NCBI GenBank assembly: GCA_022574655.1
Contig: JACZRQ010000018.1
Span: 1 to 35,421, forward strand
Source: Chloroflexota bacterium
GTDB lineage: Bacteria; Chloroflexota; Dehalococcoidia; SM23-28-2; RBG-16-64-32
Length of the DNA stretch: 35,421 bases
Reading direction: 5' to 3'
Positions 1 through 8,239 of the stretch are shown here, piece by piece. The position numbers and the translations under genes are program-made. Position 1 is the first letter of the stretch. Every line of letters begins with the position of its first letter. The notes under the pieces are model-generated. The model was not told the DNA's origin and did no database searches. It saw nothing but the letters and a program-made list of their open reading frames with translations.

Positions 1-1350
1 TCCTCCCACCAGCGCACTTCGTAGAGGCGCACGGGGTCCTCGAAACCGCGCAGCTCCGTCTCGCCGACATCCGACATCAGGAAGCCCTTACCGGCGACCA
101 GCTCGCGGACGACGATCGGCGCCAGGATCTGGCCGCCTTCCGCCTTCGCACAGACCCGCGCCGCCATGTTGACGGTGGTGCCGAAGAGGTCTCCCCGCCC
201 GTCCGGGTCGTCCTCCGCAATCGGCTCGCCAGCGTTGAGGCCGATGCGGACCTTGATCGGCTCGCTTGCGGACTTGTTGTGCGCGGCGAACGCCCTTTGC
301 ATCGCGATCGCGCACTCGAGGGCGCTGGTCGCGGAGCCGAACGAGGTCATAAAGCCGTCGCCCAGCGTCTTGACGTCGGAGCCGCCGTGCGCTTCAAGAG
401 CGTCGCGGGTGATGCGTTCGTGTTCGCGCAGCAGAGCCCGCGCCCTGGCGTCGCCGAGGCGTTCGGTCAGCGCCGTAGAGCCTTCGACGTCGGTGAACAG
501 GATCGTGCGCATGGTGGCTGGTTCGGGGTGCGTGCCCGCGGGCGTCGAAGCGGTCTCTCTTGGATCTGAGATGTCGCCGTCGAAGAACCGTTGTGCGAGC
601 AAAGGGCCCTCAAATCCTTTATCTATGAACACGACACGGGAATCCTTGATCAGACCCGCTACTCGTCGCGTCGTGGCCATCCTGATGTTTGGGTTGTTCC
701 GCTGATGGATCAGCAGTGTGGGCGTTGACATCGAGGTCGCATCTTCATCTGCATCCCACCGCTTCATGTCTTCCATCATGCGCACGAAGCTGGTGGGCTC
801 GACCGAGGCGCGGACCAGACCTGCGAAGTCACGGACTAGCTGATCTGTAAAGTCAGGATTAAGCGAGCGCGTGGCGGTCTCCGATGCTAGATCCCAATCG
901 ATTTCCGCGAGCTCCGCCAGTTTCCGAATGCGTTCGCCAAACAGGTCCTCGCCAGATGCCGCTGGGCCTGCCTGGACGAGGTGAGTTACCTTTTCCGGAT
1001 GCCGGGCTGTGTACGCCAGCGCTGGCACAGTGGCAATCCCTAAGGAGTAGATGCGCAGCTCATCGAGTCCGAGCCGGTCCACTACCGCCTCGATATCCAG
1101 CACGAGGCTGTCTAACGCGAAGTCTTCCGGGTCTCGATCTGAGAGGCCGAATCCTCTCGGGTCCAGCCGGACGAAGGTGGACTGCTGAGCCGCGGTTGTG
1201 AACCCCCATACGCATGGGGTCGATCTGCCACTCTGCCTCCAGGTGCGACACCGGCATGGATAGGTACAGCATCGCCGGGCCCTGACCGATGGCGTAGTAG
1301 GCCATGTTCACGCCGTCTGCTGTTCGGACGTACTTAATCTGCGGCTCCAT
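1..1350 (-). CDS. Alpha/beta-hydrolase–class III adenylate cyclase fusion, frameshifted, 3' end cut by window
   Basis: Predicted to make cAMP or cGMP, with an N-terminal alpha/beta-hydrolase-like sensory domain. The start is the ATG at 1350, whose A overlaps the last base of the upstream gene's TGA stop. The N-terminal frame (PQIKYVRTADGVNMAYY) runs to about 1208. The hydrolase continues in another frame (FVRLDPRGFGLSDRD, then IYSLGIA where GxSxG is expected, so the first Gly is lost). That second frame stays open to base 1 and holds the cyclase domain: FTDVEGST (metal Asp), VKTLGDGF (Lys and second metal Asp) and TVNMAARV (Asn and Arg of the active site). The break coincides with a C5 run at 1203-1207, and removing one base would restore one ORF. 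It may be a real mutation or a sequence error. It is the third gene of an operon with two DinB-fold genes. Confidence 0.85.
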
Positions 1351-1862
1351 CAAGCCTTCTTCCCCAAGGCCTCGCGCAGCTGCGACAGGTGCAGCAGGTC
1401 GTGCCCTTCCTTCTCGACGATCTGGAGGAACTGCCCGAGAGTGAACGGTAGGTCTTGCTTGAGGTTCTCGTGAGCGTCCTCAAGCGATGCCAGCAGCTCC
1501 TGGACCTCTTCGCCGTCCCGCACGAGCTCTTCAATCAGTTCTGATACGGGTTTATGCCGCTGCGCGGCGATGGCGCGGGCGTTCTCCGCGTCCGTGTCGA
1601 CGGAGAAGATCGCTGGATCAACCCTCTCGCCCGCGGCCACGGAGCGCAGAAGCTGCTGGACGATCTGGTCGTTGCCGCCGGCGAGGTGAGCGAGTACCTC
1701 CTTGCAGGTCCAGTCCTCGACGTTGCTGGGACGTGACCACGCGTCCGGTTCGACGGATCGCACGAACGCGATCACCTCGTCCCGGTCACGCCGAAGCTTT
1801 TCGGCGATGGGCGTGACCCAGGCGACGAAGGTGTGAGTCGGCGACGCCTTGCCTGACTCCAT
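1350..1862 (-). CDS. DinB-fold protein, maleylpyruvate isomerase N-terminal (MDMPI) type
   Basis: A 170-residue four-helix-bundle protein. The motif WSRPSNVEDWTCKEVLAHLAG near residues 42-62 is typical of the mycothiol-dependent maleylpyruvate isomerase N-terminal family, whose members bind a metal through conserved His residues and act in thiol-dependent isomerisation or transfer. A second His lies in the C-terminal DLLHLSQLREALG segment. The substrate cannot be read from sequence. The gene lies 12 nt after a second DinB-fold gene and its stop overlaps the cyclase start (TGATG), so the three are probably translated from one transcript. The ATG at 1862 has only a weak ribosome site (GTCGAG), which fits translational coupling. 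Confidence 0.85.
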   Translation of the reverse strand: MESGKASPTHTFVAWVTPIAEKLRRDRDEVIAFVRSVEPDAWSRPSNVEDWTCKEVLAHLAGGNDQIVQQLLRSVAAGERVDPAIFSVDTDAENARAIAAQRHKPVSELIEELVRDGEEVQELLASLEDAHENLKQDLPFTLGQFLQIVEKEGHDLLHLSQLREALGKKA

Positions 1863-1874
1863 CTCGACGAGTGC

Positions 1875-2369
1875 TTAGAAAGGAAGGCCCTGCAGCCCCT
1901 GCGTGCCCTTGACGGCGGCGATCTCGCCGGCGTGACCGAGGGTGTGCGACGTGACGAGCTGCAGCACCCAGGCAACGGTCTGTTCACCGGCGAAGCGAGT
2001 GTCGATTTTTCGGTCCAGGTCTTCGTCGGTTAGAGTGTCGATGTAGGCGAGGATCGGGTCCTTGATCGCACTCGCGTACGTGTCCATGACGCTGGGCTTG
2101 ATGGTGGCGTCGCTGCCCCATATCTCCATCGCGTTCGCCGGCAGTCCCGTCTGCCCCGCGAACTCGGGCCACTTCGAAGGCTGACCGGCTAGCATCCCTG
2201 TCACGAAGAAGTCGGCAGCGGAGAGAGCGTGCGCGTGCAGCTTGCCGGCGGGATTGCACTTGCCATCAGGCTTGTGGTTGTACTGCGCCTCGTCCATGTC
2301 CTTGGCGCACGTGGCGAGGAAGTCCAGTGCCCCCTCAACCTGACTGCGGGCGTATTCGGTTGCTTTCAT
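1875..2369 (-). CDS. DinB superfamily protein
   Basis: A 164-residue protein of the DinB/YfiT fold. His residues in KLHAHALSAADFF (about 43-55) and in TSHTLGHAGEIAA (about 140-152) match the usual metal-binding triad positions of the family, which includes metal-dependent thiol transferases and many uncharacterised stress proteins. The start at 2369 is supported by AGAGGAGGAAACCC directly before the ATG. It is the first gene of a minus-strand operon with another DinB-fold protein and a cyclase fusion, and is divergent from the oxidoreductase at 2520. The two DinB proteins are different subfamilies, not a recent duplication. Confidence 0.85.
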   Translation of the reverse strand: MKATEYARSQVEGALDFLATCAKDMDEAQYNHKPDGKCNPAGKLHAHALSAADFFVTGMLAGQPSKWPEFAGQTGLPANAMEIWGSDATIKPSVMDTYASAIKDPILAYIDTLTDEDLDRKIDTRFAGEQTVAWVLQLVTSHTLGHAGEIAAVKGTQGLQGLPF

Positions 2370-2519
2370 GGGTTTCCTCCTCTGAACTATACTGCCGACA
2401 ATTCTACGGCATGACGGGGCGGGTCTTATACTGGATCATCGCGAGAGACGTCTGGTGCGGCGGTCAAGCGCAATCGCTGGCGTTTTTTTCGAATCGTCCC
2501 GGAAGAAGGAGGTTTCATC

Positions 2520-3470
2520 GTGAACGCTGAAAAGAAACGCGGCTTCTGGGGGTTCGTAACGCCCGACGCGCCAGCGGTCGCCGCTCAGGCGAAGATGCAA
2601 GAGGACGCTGGGGTAGAAGGAATCTTCGCACCGCAGCTCTACACTACGCCGTTTATCCCGCTGGCGGTGGCGGCGATGGACATGGACCGGATTAGCGGCG
2701 GGCGGTTCATCCTTGGTCTGGGTTGCAGCGTTCAGACGCTCAGCGGCGACATATACGGCATGCCGTACGGCAAACCGCTCGCACACCTGCGAGAGGTGGT
2801 CGACGTCATCCGGCTGGTGATCGGCAAGGCCCACACCGGCGAGCTGGAGACCTACGATGGCGTGTACCACAAACACGACTTCAGCTCCCTGGCGTGGCTG
2901 TCGCCCCCGCCGCCGCTGCGCACCGAGATCCCGATCTGGATCGCCGCTCTGCGCCAGCCGCTGGTGAGCCTGGCCGCCGAGATCGGCGACGGTGTCATGG
3001 GCCACCCGATCTGGTCCGTCGAGTGGACCACGACGAAGGTTCCGCAGGCCATCGAGAAGGGCTTGAAGCGCGCCGGTAAGCAGCGTTCAGATATCGAGGT
3101 CCAGGGCGGTCTGTACGTCGCCATCAACAACGACCGTGCAGAGGCCGTGAATGACGCCCGCGCGACAGTGGCTTTCTACGCGGGAGCGCCGCAATACGAG
3201 GAGTACTTCGCCGCCCACGGCTTCCGGGAGGAGGCCCGGCGTCTGCAGGCGGCGGTCCAAAACGGCGGCCACGCGGGCGCCGCCCACCTTGTGCCGGATG
3301 AGATGGCCGAGAAGTTCGTGGTCTGTGGCACGCCGGACGACGTGAGAAAGCGGATCGAACCGGTCTGGGACGTAGCCGACTCACTGGTGATGGCGCCTCC
3401 CACCTACGCTCAGGAGCCGGCGAAGATAATGGCGTACGCGGGAGCGATCGCCAGCACTTTCTGGGCGTAA
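2520..3470 (+). CDS. Luciferase-like (LLM class) F420/flavin-dependent oxidoreductase with apparent internal deletion
   Basis: A TIM-barrel oxidoreductase of the bacterial luciferase-like family, which uses reduced F420 or FMN. Family features include MDMDRISGGRFILGLG (about 54-69), FYG-like DIYGMPYGKPLAHLREVVDVIR, and PIWIAALRQPLVSLAAEIGDGV. The start is GTG at 2520 behind AAGGAGGTTTCATC. Homologues normally have about 30 residues between a segment ending P-L-A-V-A-A-M and the M-D-x-D-R-I-S-G-G-R-F motif, forming a strand and helix of the barrel. Here the two join directly (PLAVAAMDMDRISGGRF), as if the DNA between two AVAAM-like repeats had been lost in frame. The enzyme may be inactive or altered. 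The substrate is unknown. Confidence 0.85.
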   Translation: MNAEKKRGFWGFVTPDAPAVAAQAKMQEDAGVEGIFAPQLYTTPFIPLAVAAMDMDRISGGRFILGLGCSVQTLSGDIYGMPYGKPLAHLREVVDVIRLVIGKAHTGELETYDGVYHKHDFSSLAWLSPPPPLRTEIPIWIAALRQPLVSLAAEIGDGVMGHPIWSVEWTTTKVPQAIEKGLKRAGKQRSDIEVQGGLYVAINNDRAEAVNDARATVAFYAGAPQYEEYFAAHGFREEARRLQAAVQNGGHAGAAHLVPDEMAEKFVVCGTPDDVRKRIEPVWDVADSLVMAPPTYAQEPAKIMAYAGAIASTFWA

Positions 3471-3484
3471 GGCGGCTGCGACGC

Positions 3485-3512
3485 TTGTTGGCGGGTTTCG
3501 CGACACTATACT
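3485..3512 (+). promoter_or_regulatory. Putative sigma70 promoter for the ketopantoate-reductase-like gene
   Basis: TTGTTG at 3485-3490, a 16-bp spacer, and TATACT at 3507-3512, about 70 bp before the GTG start at 3581. The match is moderate and is based on sequence alone. Confidence 0.4.
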
Positions 3513-3580
3513 GGTCGAGCAGGCGACTCTTAGAGACGCCCTGAGTCGACGAACACCTGGCTCCTAACGAAAGGTAACTC

Positions 3581-4549
3581 GTGCGATACATCATCTACGG
3601 CGCCGGCGGCATCGGCGGCGCGATCGGCGGAAGGCTCTTTCAGAACGGCCGTGACGTCGTGCTCATCGCCCGCGGCGACCACCTCGAGCGAATGCGTGTG
3701 GACGGTCTGCGTCTCATTTCGCCGTCGGACGCCGAAGCGGTTCCCGTTCCGGTCGCCGGTCACCCGTCCGAGATCGAGTGGCAACCGGACGACGTCGTCA
3801 TCGTGACGATGAAGACTCAGCACACCGCGTCCGCGCTCGAGGACCTCCGCGCTGCTGCGGGAGATGTGCCGGTCATCTGCGGTCAGAACGGCGTCGCAAG
3901 CGAGCGCATGGCGGCGCGGCTATTCACCCGCGTCTACGGGATGGTTGTCGTTCTACCGGCGGTCTTTCTGGAACCGGGAGTCGTGATGATCAACGCCGAC
4001 ATCGTCGGTGGCATGCTCGATGCCGGGCGCTACCCGCGCGGAGTCGATCCACTGATCACGGAGGTGACGAGCGATATCGCGGACAGCGGCTTTGCCGCCC
4101 AGCCGGACGACAACATCATGCGTTTGAAGTACGCCAAGCTTCTCTCGAACCTTGCGAACGCCGTGCAGGCGCTCTGCGGGACGGACGCCGCTGCGGGCGA
4201 CATCGTGCGCGAAGTGCGATCGGAGGCGTTCGCCTGCTACGAGGCCGCCGGCATCGAATCTTCGCCCGAGGACCTGGGGCAGCGTGCGGCGAAACTCACT
4301 CTCGGCCAGATCGAAGGCCAGCCTCGGCAAGGCGGCTCCACGTGGCAGAGCCTCGCGCGCGGTGCGGGTTCGATCGAGACGGATTATCTCAACGGCGAGA
4401 TAACTTTGCTCGGTGCGCTGCACGGCGTACCCACTCCGTACAACCGGGTGCTACAAGACGTAGCGGCGGAAGCCGTTCGCGAGCACCGCGAGCCGGGCAG
4501 CTACAGCGTCGATGAGCTGGTCGAGCGCGCGAAGAAGATCAGCACCTAA
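3581..4549 (+). CDS. 2-dehydropantoate 2-reductase family (ketopantoate reductase-like)
   Basis: Predicted NADPH-dependent reductase of the ApbA/PanE family; PanE makes pantoate for coenzyme A. The N-terminal Rossmann motif is YGAGGIGGAIGG (6-17). The C-terminal helical domain has KYAKLLSNLANAV, with a Lys near 186 at the catalytic position, and SIETDYLNGEI, which carries the conserved acidic residue that binds ketopantoate. Length (322 aa) is normal for the family. The start is GTG at 3581 with AAAGG upstream. Many Chloroflexota have several paralogues not tied to pantothenate synthesis, and no panB or panC is next to it, so the symbol panE is withheld. It converges on the MBL-rhodanese gene with overlapping stop codons (CTAA). 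Confidence 0.88.
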   Translation: MRYIIYGAGGIGGAIGGRLFQNGRDVVLIARGDHLERMRVDGLRLISPSDAEAVPVPVAGHPSEIEWQPDDVVIVTMKTQHTASALEDLRAAAGDVPVICGQNGVASERMAARLFTRVYGMVVVLPAVFLEPGVVMINADIVGGMLDAGRYPRGVDPLITEVTSDIADSGFAAQPDDNIMRLKYAKLLSNLANAVQALCGTDAAAGDIVREVRSEAFACYEAAGIESSPEDLGQRAAKLTLGQIEGQPRQGGSTWQSLARGAGSIETDYLNGEITLLGALHGVPTPYNRVLQDVAAEAVREHREPGSYSVDELVERAKKIST

Positions 4550-5937
4550 CCCGGCCCGGTCTCCGCGGGGAAGCAGCGCGAAAGCCACTCCGGAATCCCC
4601 GACGACGCCATGAACCGCACGTCTCGCCCCTCGCGAGCGACAATGCTCGCGGCGATGGCGGCTCGGAAACCGCCGGCGCAGGTGATCCAGATTGTCCGAT
4701 CGTTCGGCACTTCGGAGACTCGCTCCCGCAAATCGCCAACAAAAATATGTTGGCTCTCGGGGATGTGACCCGCCTCGAACTCGCCGCTTTGACGTACGTC
4801 GAGCACGTGCGGTTGATCACCGGTCATGCACACCTCGCACAACCCATCGATGTCGAAAATCGGGTAGCTGGCGAGCGTCCGCCCGCTCGTCTCCCAGGCG
4901 TTGGCGCCGCCGTCGAGGTATCCCTCGACTCGGTCGAAGCCGATGCGCAGGAGCTGTGTTAGAGCATCGTGCAGCACTTTCCGTTCGCCGCCCTCAGGCA
5001 GCACCAGCGCAATGCGCGCGTTGAACGGCAGAACCCAGCCAACGTACGTGCTGAAAGAACTCGTCATCTCGACGTTGATTGAGCCAGGAATGTGCGATCG
5101 GGCGAACGCGAAGCGATCGCGGGCGTCGACGATCCACGTCTCTTCTCCAGCGAGATGGTCAACGTCATCCGGAGTCAGGGCTGGCACCTCGGGGACGGCG
5201 CCGAGAACGTCCGCGCCGCGGCGGTTGATTGGCGCCATGCTTGCGTAGTACGCCGGATAGTCCATCAGCCCACTGAGTTGGCGGCGCACGAATTCGGCCT
5301 CGTCCGTCTCACTGAGCGCCGGGTTACGCAGCCGCTCTTCGCCGATCGTCGTCGTCCGCTTCATCGATGGCGCCGCGGACGCGCAGAAGCTGCCCGCTCC
5401 GTGCGTCGGCAGGACCGCCAGGGCGTCCGGCAGCTCCGCCAGCCGTCGCATCGTCCGGAACTGCGAGCGTGTCAGTTCGTCAGCGTGCTCCATCCCGAGC
5501 AAGTCTGTACGCCCGGCGCTCCCCACCAGGAGACTGCCCCCGCTGAACAGCGCGGCGGGCGTGTCGGCGTCGCCTTCATACACGAGCCATGAGACGTGTT
5601 CCGGCGTGTGTCCGGGCGTGTCCATTGCCACGATGCGAAGCGTTCCGAGACGATATTCTCTGCCTTCTTCGGCTGGCTCATACTCGAACTCGTATTCTCC
5701 TTTGGCTGGGGCCACTATCTGTGCACCATTAATGGCTCGCATTTCCTGTGCTCCGGAGACATAGTCGTTGTGAACGTGCGTTTCGAAGACGTAGCGAACG
5801 TTCGCCTTGCGCTGCTCGGCAGTGGGCAGGAAGCGCCACACGTCGCGCTGCGGGTCGATGAGTGCGGCTTCGCCTTCGGACGCCAGGAGGTAACTGTTAT
5901 CGCCGAGGTCGTGTGTGAGGAAGAGCTCGAAGTCCAT
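4546..5937 (-). CDS. MBL-fold hydrolase with two C-terminal rhodanese domains
   Basis: A 463-residue sulfur-metabolism-type protein. Residues 1-235 form a metallo-beta-lactamase fold of the persulfide dioxygenase/glyoxalase II branch, with THVHNDYVSG, DTPGHTPEHVS, the SGGSLLVGSAGRTDL Asp and THGAGSFC as metal ligands. Two rhodanese domains follow. The first (about 255-350) has no Cys at the active-site loop (ALVLPEGGER) and is probably inactive. The second (about 365-460) has the loop CAGGFRA with the catalytic Cys. The likely role is oxidation or transfer of persulfide sulfur, from family knowledge. TACAAT lies 6 nt before the ATG with no ribosome site, so the transcript may be leaderless. 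Confidence 0.9.
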   Translation of the reverse strand: MDFELFLTHDLGDNSYLLASEGEAALIDPQRDVWRFLPTAEQRKANVRYVFETHVHNDYVSGAQEMRAINGAQIVAPAKGEYEFEYEPAEEGREYRLGTLRIVAMDTPGHTPEHVSWLVYEGDADTPAALFSGGSLLVGSAGRTDLLGMEHADELTRSQFRTMRRLAELPDALAVLPTHGAGSFCASAAPSMKRTTTIGEERLRNPALSETDEAEFVRRQLSGLMDYPAYYASMAPINRRGADVLGAVPEVPALTPDDVDHLAGEETWIVDARDRFAFARSHIPGSINVEMTSSFSTYVGWVLPFNARIALVLPEGGERKVLHDALTQLLRIGFDRVEGYLDGGANAWETSGRTLASYPIFDIDGLCEVCMTGDQPHVLDVRQSGEFEAGHIPESQHIFVGDLRERVSEVPNDRTIWITCAGGFRAAIAASIVAREGRDVRFMASSGIPEWLSRCFPAETGPG

Positions 5938-6052
5938 GCTGCGATTGTAACGGAGCCGCGCGGGGATCGGTCAGTTTCGCGAGCCGAGTTTCCGGTCTGC
6001 TTCCCTGAGACGAGCGCTCAGGCTGACCATGATCTTGCGTACTGTGTCGTGC

Positions 6053-6457
6053 CTAGCCGCTGCCGATGATCGCGTCCGCTTCGATCTCGACCAGCATCTC
6101 CGGCGTCGCCAGTCGCGAGACTTCGACCACTGTGGCGGCGGGGCGAATCTCACCAAACGCCTCAACGTGGGCTCGTGACAGCTCGCTGAAGATGGAGATA
6201 TCCGTTATGAACGCGCGCGTCCGTACGACATCGCGCAGCGACGAACCTGCCTTCTTCAGCGCGCTCTCGATGTTGCGGATCGCCTGCTTCGCCTGAACGT
6301 ACATGTCGCCGGCGCCGATCAGCTCGCTATCGTTGGGAGGGTCGCCCCAGGCGACCGTGCCGGCGACGTGCACCACGTTGCCGACGCGCACGGCGCGGGA
6401 GTACCCGTAGACGGGCTCGAACGGGCTGCTGGGTGAGATCAGCTGTCGTTCTGCCAT
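6053..6457 (-). CDS. RidA/YjgF family protein
   Basis: A 134-residue protein of the RidA family, trimeric proteins that hydrolyse reactive enamine/imine intermediates or have related roles. Typical signatures are VHVAGTVAW (about 31-39), QAKQAIRNIESALKKAGSSLRDVVRTRAFITD (about 56-87), and PAATVVEVSRLATPEMLVEIEADA at the C-terminus. The Arg in RTRAF is the expected substrate-binding residue. The ATG at 6457 is chosen because GAAGGAGACGA lies just upstream; an in-frame extension to 6493 is basic and unlike the family. It is divergent from the riboswitch-controlled gene. Confidence 0.9.
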   Translation of the reverse strand: MAERQLISPSSPFEPVYGYSRAVRVGNVVHVAGTVAWGDPPNDSELIGAGDMYVQAKQAIRNIESALKKAGSSLRDVVRTRAFITDISIFSELSRAHVEAFGEIRPAATVVEVSRLATPEMLVEIEADAIIGSG

Positions 6458-6547
6458 TCGTCTCCTTCGTTGAATCCGTGTGACTCTGATCACAGAAAGA
6501 GCGGGTTACTCGTTGCTACTGTAGAGGTGGATTTGAAGAACAGAATA

Positions 6548-6655
6548 CTCCGCCGAATCTTTTCTCTGAAGAGGCGGGCGATCCAGAAGCGGCGAATCCC
6601 TTCGGGTAGGGCCAGCCTTTCGGCCCGAGCCAAAAGCTAAGCCCGCAGGCGTAGA
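6548..6655 (+). promoter_or_regulatory. Cyclic di-AMP riboswitch (ydaO-yuaA type)
   Basis: The leader has the conserved blocks of the ydaO-yuaA c-di-AMP aptamer in order: CGCCGAATC (6551-6559), a short hairpin CTCTGAAGAG, GCGGGCGATCC (6574-6584), GGCGAATCC (6591-6599), a CCCTTCGGG hairpin, GGTAGGGC (6605-6612), CCCGAGCC (6624-6631) and AGCTAAGCCCGCAGGCG (6635-6651). GCGGGC at 6574-6579 can pair with GCCCGC at 6641-6646, and CGCC at 6551 with GGCG at 6648. A terminator-like hairpin follows at once. In known cases ligand binding turns expression off. The identification is by eye; a covariance-model search against RF00379 would decide. Confidence 0.85.
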
Positions 6656-6684
6656 AAGGTCTCACCATTCGTGGGACTTTCTTT
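6655..6684 (+). terminator. Expression-platform hairpin of the riboswitch
   Basis: AAAGGTCTCAC, loop CATTC, then GTGGGACTTT form a stem with one bulged G and one G-U pair, followed by CTTTATG. It begins where the aptamer ends and ends 34 nt before the start codon. This fits a terminator used by the riboswitch, although the U-tract is short. Confidence 0.6.
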
Positions 6685-6717
6685 ATGCCCACGGGCTACA
6701 CGCGAAGGAGTCGATAG

Positions 6718-6900
6718 ATGAGCTGGTACCAGGCAGACATTCAGGACAACCAAAAGTGCACGGAGTGCGGGGCCCCGATCGCCGTGGAGATGGAGGGTCC
6801 CTGGAGCTATCGCGTTTGCACGCGAAACGGTCACATCCAGTCACAGGGAGTCGGGCCGCTGGCAAACGCGGTTTTGCTGTTCACCGCGCGCGGCAACTAG
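6718..6900 (+). CDS. Small Cys-rich (zinc-ribbon-like) protein under riboswitch control
   Basis: A 60-residue protein with no family I can name. It has a CTEC knuckle (residues 14-17), then a Cys at 33 and a His at 38 (VCTRNGH), a pattern that could bind one zinc ion. The C-terminal part (GVGPLANAVLLFTAR) is mildly hydrophobic but does not look like a clear membrane span. The start at 6718 has AAGGAG seven bases upstream. The gene stands alone on the plus strand, directly after a c-di-AMP-type riboswitch, so its expression is probably tied to osmotic, potassium or cell-wall state. That role is inferred only from the switch. Confidence 0.75.
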   Translation: MSWYQADIQDNQKCTECGAPIAVEMEGPWSYRVCTRNGHIQSQGVGPLANAVLLFTARGN

Positions 6901-6903
6901 CCA

Positions 6904-7644
6904 CTACGCTTCCAGCATCACTATCTGCGCTGCGTGGTCGCTGAGCACGTCTAGTCGGTCGCCCGTCGAAGTCGAACCCCAGACGTACTCCGTGCCGATC
7001 AGACGGGGCAGCAGGCGTCGGTTCACGAACGCCTCGTCCAGCCGGAAGCCGTTGCGGCCGTTTGGCGAGTACCAGGTGTACGCCCGCCGTTCGCCATAAA
7101 CGAGGCGAAACGCGTCGCGCCATCCCGCTCGTTCGAGCGACGTCATCCAGCCGTCTTCGTGCTTACTGAACACCGGCGTCTCCTCGTCCAGATCGATCCG
7201 CCCTGTGTTCGTATCGCCGATCAGCATCGCCGGGCCGCCACGCCACCCACGCACGACATCAAGAACGGCATCGTGATAGACGTACTTCCGCCCGGTGACG
7301 ACGTTTGGGATGTGCATCGCTCCAATCGTGAACGGCTGGGACGTAGCGACCTTTGCGAGAATCCACCTGCCCGCCTCTTTCGGCGCTCGCCGCAGTGCGA
7401 TCCGCCGCAGGGGCCAGCGAGACGCTAGCAACAGACGGTTCTCGGTGGGCGCTCGCCCGTTCGCGGTCGATATCTGGTACGTAAGCCCGTCTTCGGCGAG
7501 CATCGCTTGGAGCCGCACGCTCGGGGGCGTGCCTCGAAACTCCGAGATAGCGACGACGTCGGCCCGCCAGCGTCGGAGCTGGGCGCCGATCTCATCGACG
7601 CGTTTGCCGCCGCCCGCGCGAACGTTCCAGGCGACGACTCGAAT
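6904..7644 (-). CDS. Endonuclease/exonuclease/phosphatase (EEP) fold hydrolase, non-standard start
   Basis: A metal-dependent phosphoesterase of the DNase I-like EEP family. Motifs in order are VVAWNVRAGG (metal Asn), VVAISEFRG (metal Glu), GAMHIPN (His), IGDTNTG (Asp, Asn), LDEAFVN and LSDHAAQI (catalytic Asp-His). The first two motifs lie upstream of the first standard start codon (GTG 7518), so a protein starting there would lack two essential ligands. In that frame no ATG, GTG, TTG or CTG precedes VVAWN. The best candidate is ATT at 7644, just after AGGCGAGG and 22 bp past the PEBP stop codon. Its nucleic acid or lipid substrate is unknown. It is the last gene of the ruvB operon. Confidence 0.75.
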   Translation of the reverse strand: MRVVAWNVRAGGGKRVDEIGAQLRRWRADVVAISEFRGTPPSVRLQAMLAEDGLTYQISTANGRAPTENRLLLASRWPLRRIALRRAPKEAGRWILAKVATSQPFTIGAMHIPNVVTGRKYVYHDAVLDVVRGWRGGPAMLIGDTNTGRIDLDEETPVFSKHEDGWMTSLERAGWRDAFRLVYGERRAYTWYSPNGRNGFRLDEAFVNRRLLPRLIGTEYVWGSTSTGDRLDVLSDHAAQIVMLEA

Positions 7645-7666
7645 CGCCTCGCCTACGGCGTTCCGT

Positions 7667-8239
7667 CTAACGGTCGTACGCGCCGGTGAGAACCGCTCGG
7701 CCCAGGACGTGTCCCGCGAAGTCGATGTCCTGGGGCGACGCGCCCGGAGAGAGTCCCAGCGGTCGATCGAGCGCTGTCAGAGTGAAGGTGTATCGATGCG
7801 TCTCGCCCGCTGGCGGACAGGGGCCGTCGTAGCCAACGATGTGTTCGGGGAAGCTGTTGAAGCCTTGCGCGCCGCCGGGAACAGGCTCGGCGTCTCTCTC
7901 GATCGCTTCGGGGAGGCTGCGCGCGTCACCGGGGATGTCATAGTAGATCCAGTGGGTGAAGATACCCGCGGGAACGTCGGCATCGTCCATCACGAGCACG
8001 AAAGCCTCGGTGCCCTCGGGCGGCTCTTCCCAGAACAGCGACGGCGACAGGTTCTCTCCGTCGCAGGTGTATCGCTCCGGGATGCTCGCTCCGTCCGCGA
8101 AGGCGTTGCTCTGCATCGCGAAAGTTACGATGTCGGCGTCGAACGGCGTCTCGGTGGGCTCGGGGGTGTCGTCATCACCGCCGCAGCCGACAGCCAGGAG
8201 TGTGAGTAGCGCCGCCGCGGCGAGGAACGCGACCTTCAT
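7667..8239 (-). CDS. PEBP family (YbhB/YbcL-like) lipoprotein
   Basis: A 190-residue exported protein. The N-terminus has a lipoprotein signal with the lipobox LAVGC (Cys at about 19), followed by an acidic, Pro/Thr-rich linker. The rest is a phosphatidylethanolamine-binding-protein domain: YTCDGENLSPSLFWEEPPEG, VLVMDDADVP, THWIYYDIPG, and YDGPCPPAGETHRYTFTLTALD, the last holding the family's ligand-pocket signature. The ligand is not known for bacterial members. The start overlaps the preceding stop by ATGA, so it is coupled to the deazaflavin reductase gene. Confidence 0.92.
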   Translation of the reverse strand: MKVAFLAAAALLTLLAVGCGGDDDTPEPTETPFDADIVTFAMQSNAFADGASIPERYTCDGENLSPSLFWEEPPEGTEAFVLVMDDADVPAGIFTHWIYYDIPGDARSLPEAIERDAEPVPGGAQGFNSFPEHIVGYDGPCPPAGETHRYTFTLTALDRPLGLSPGASPQDIDFAGHVLGRAVLTGAYDR

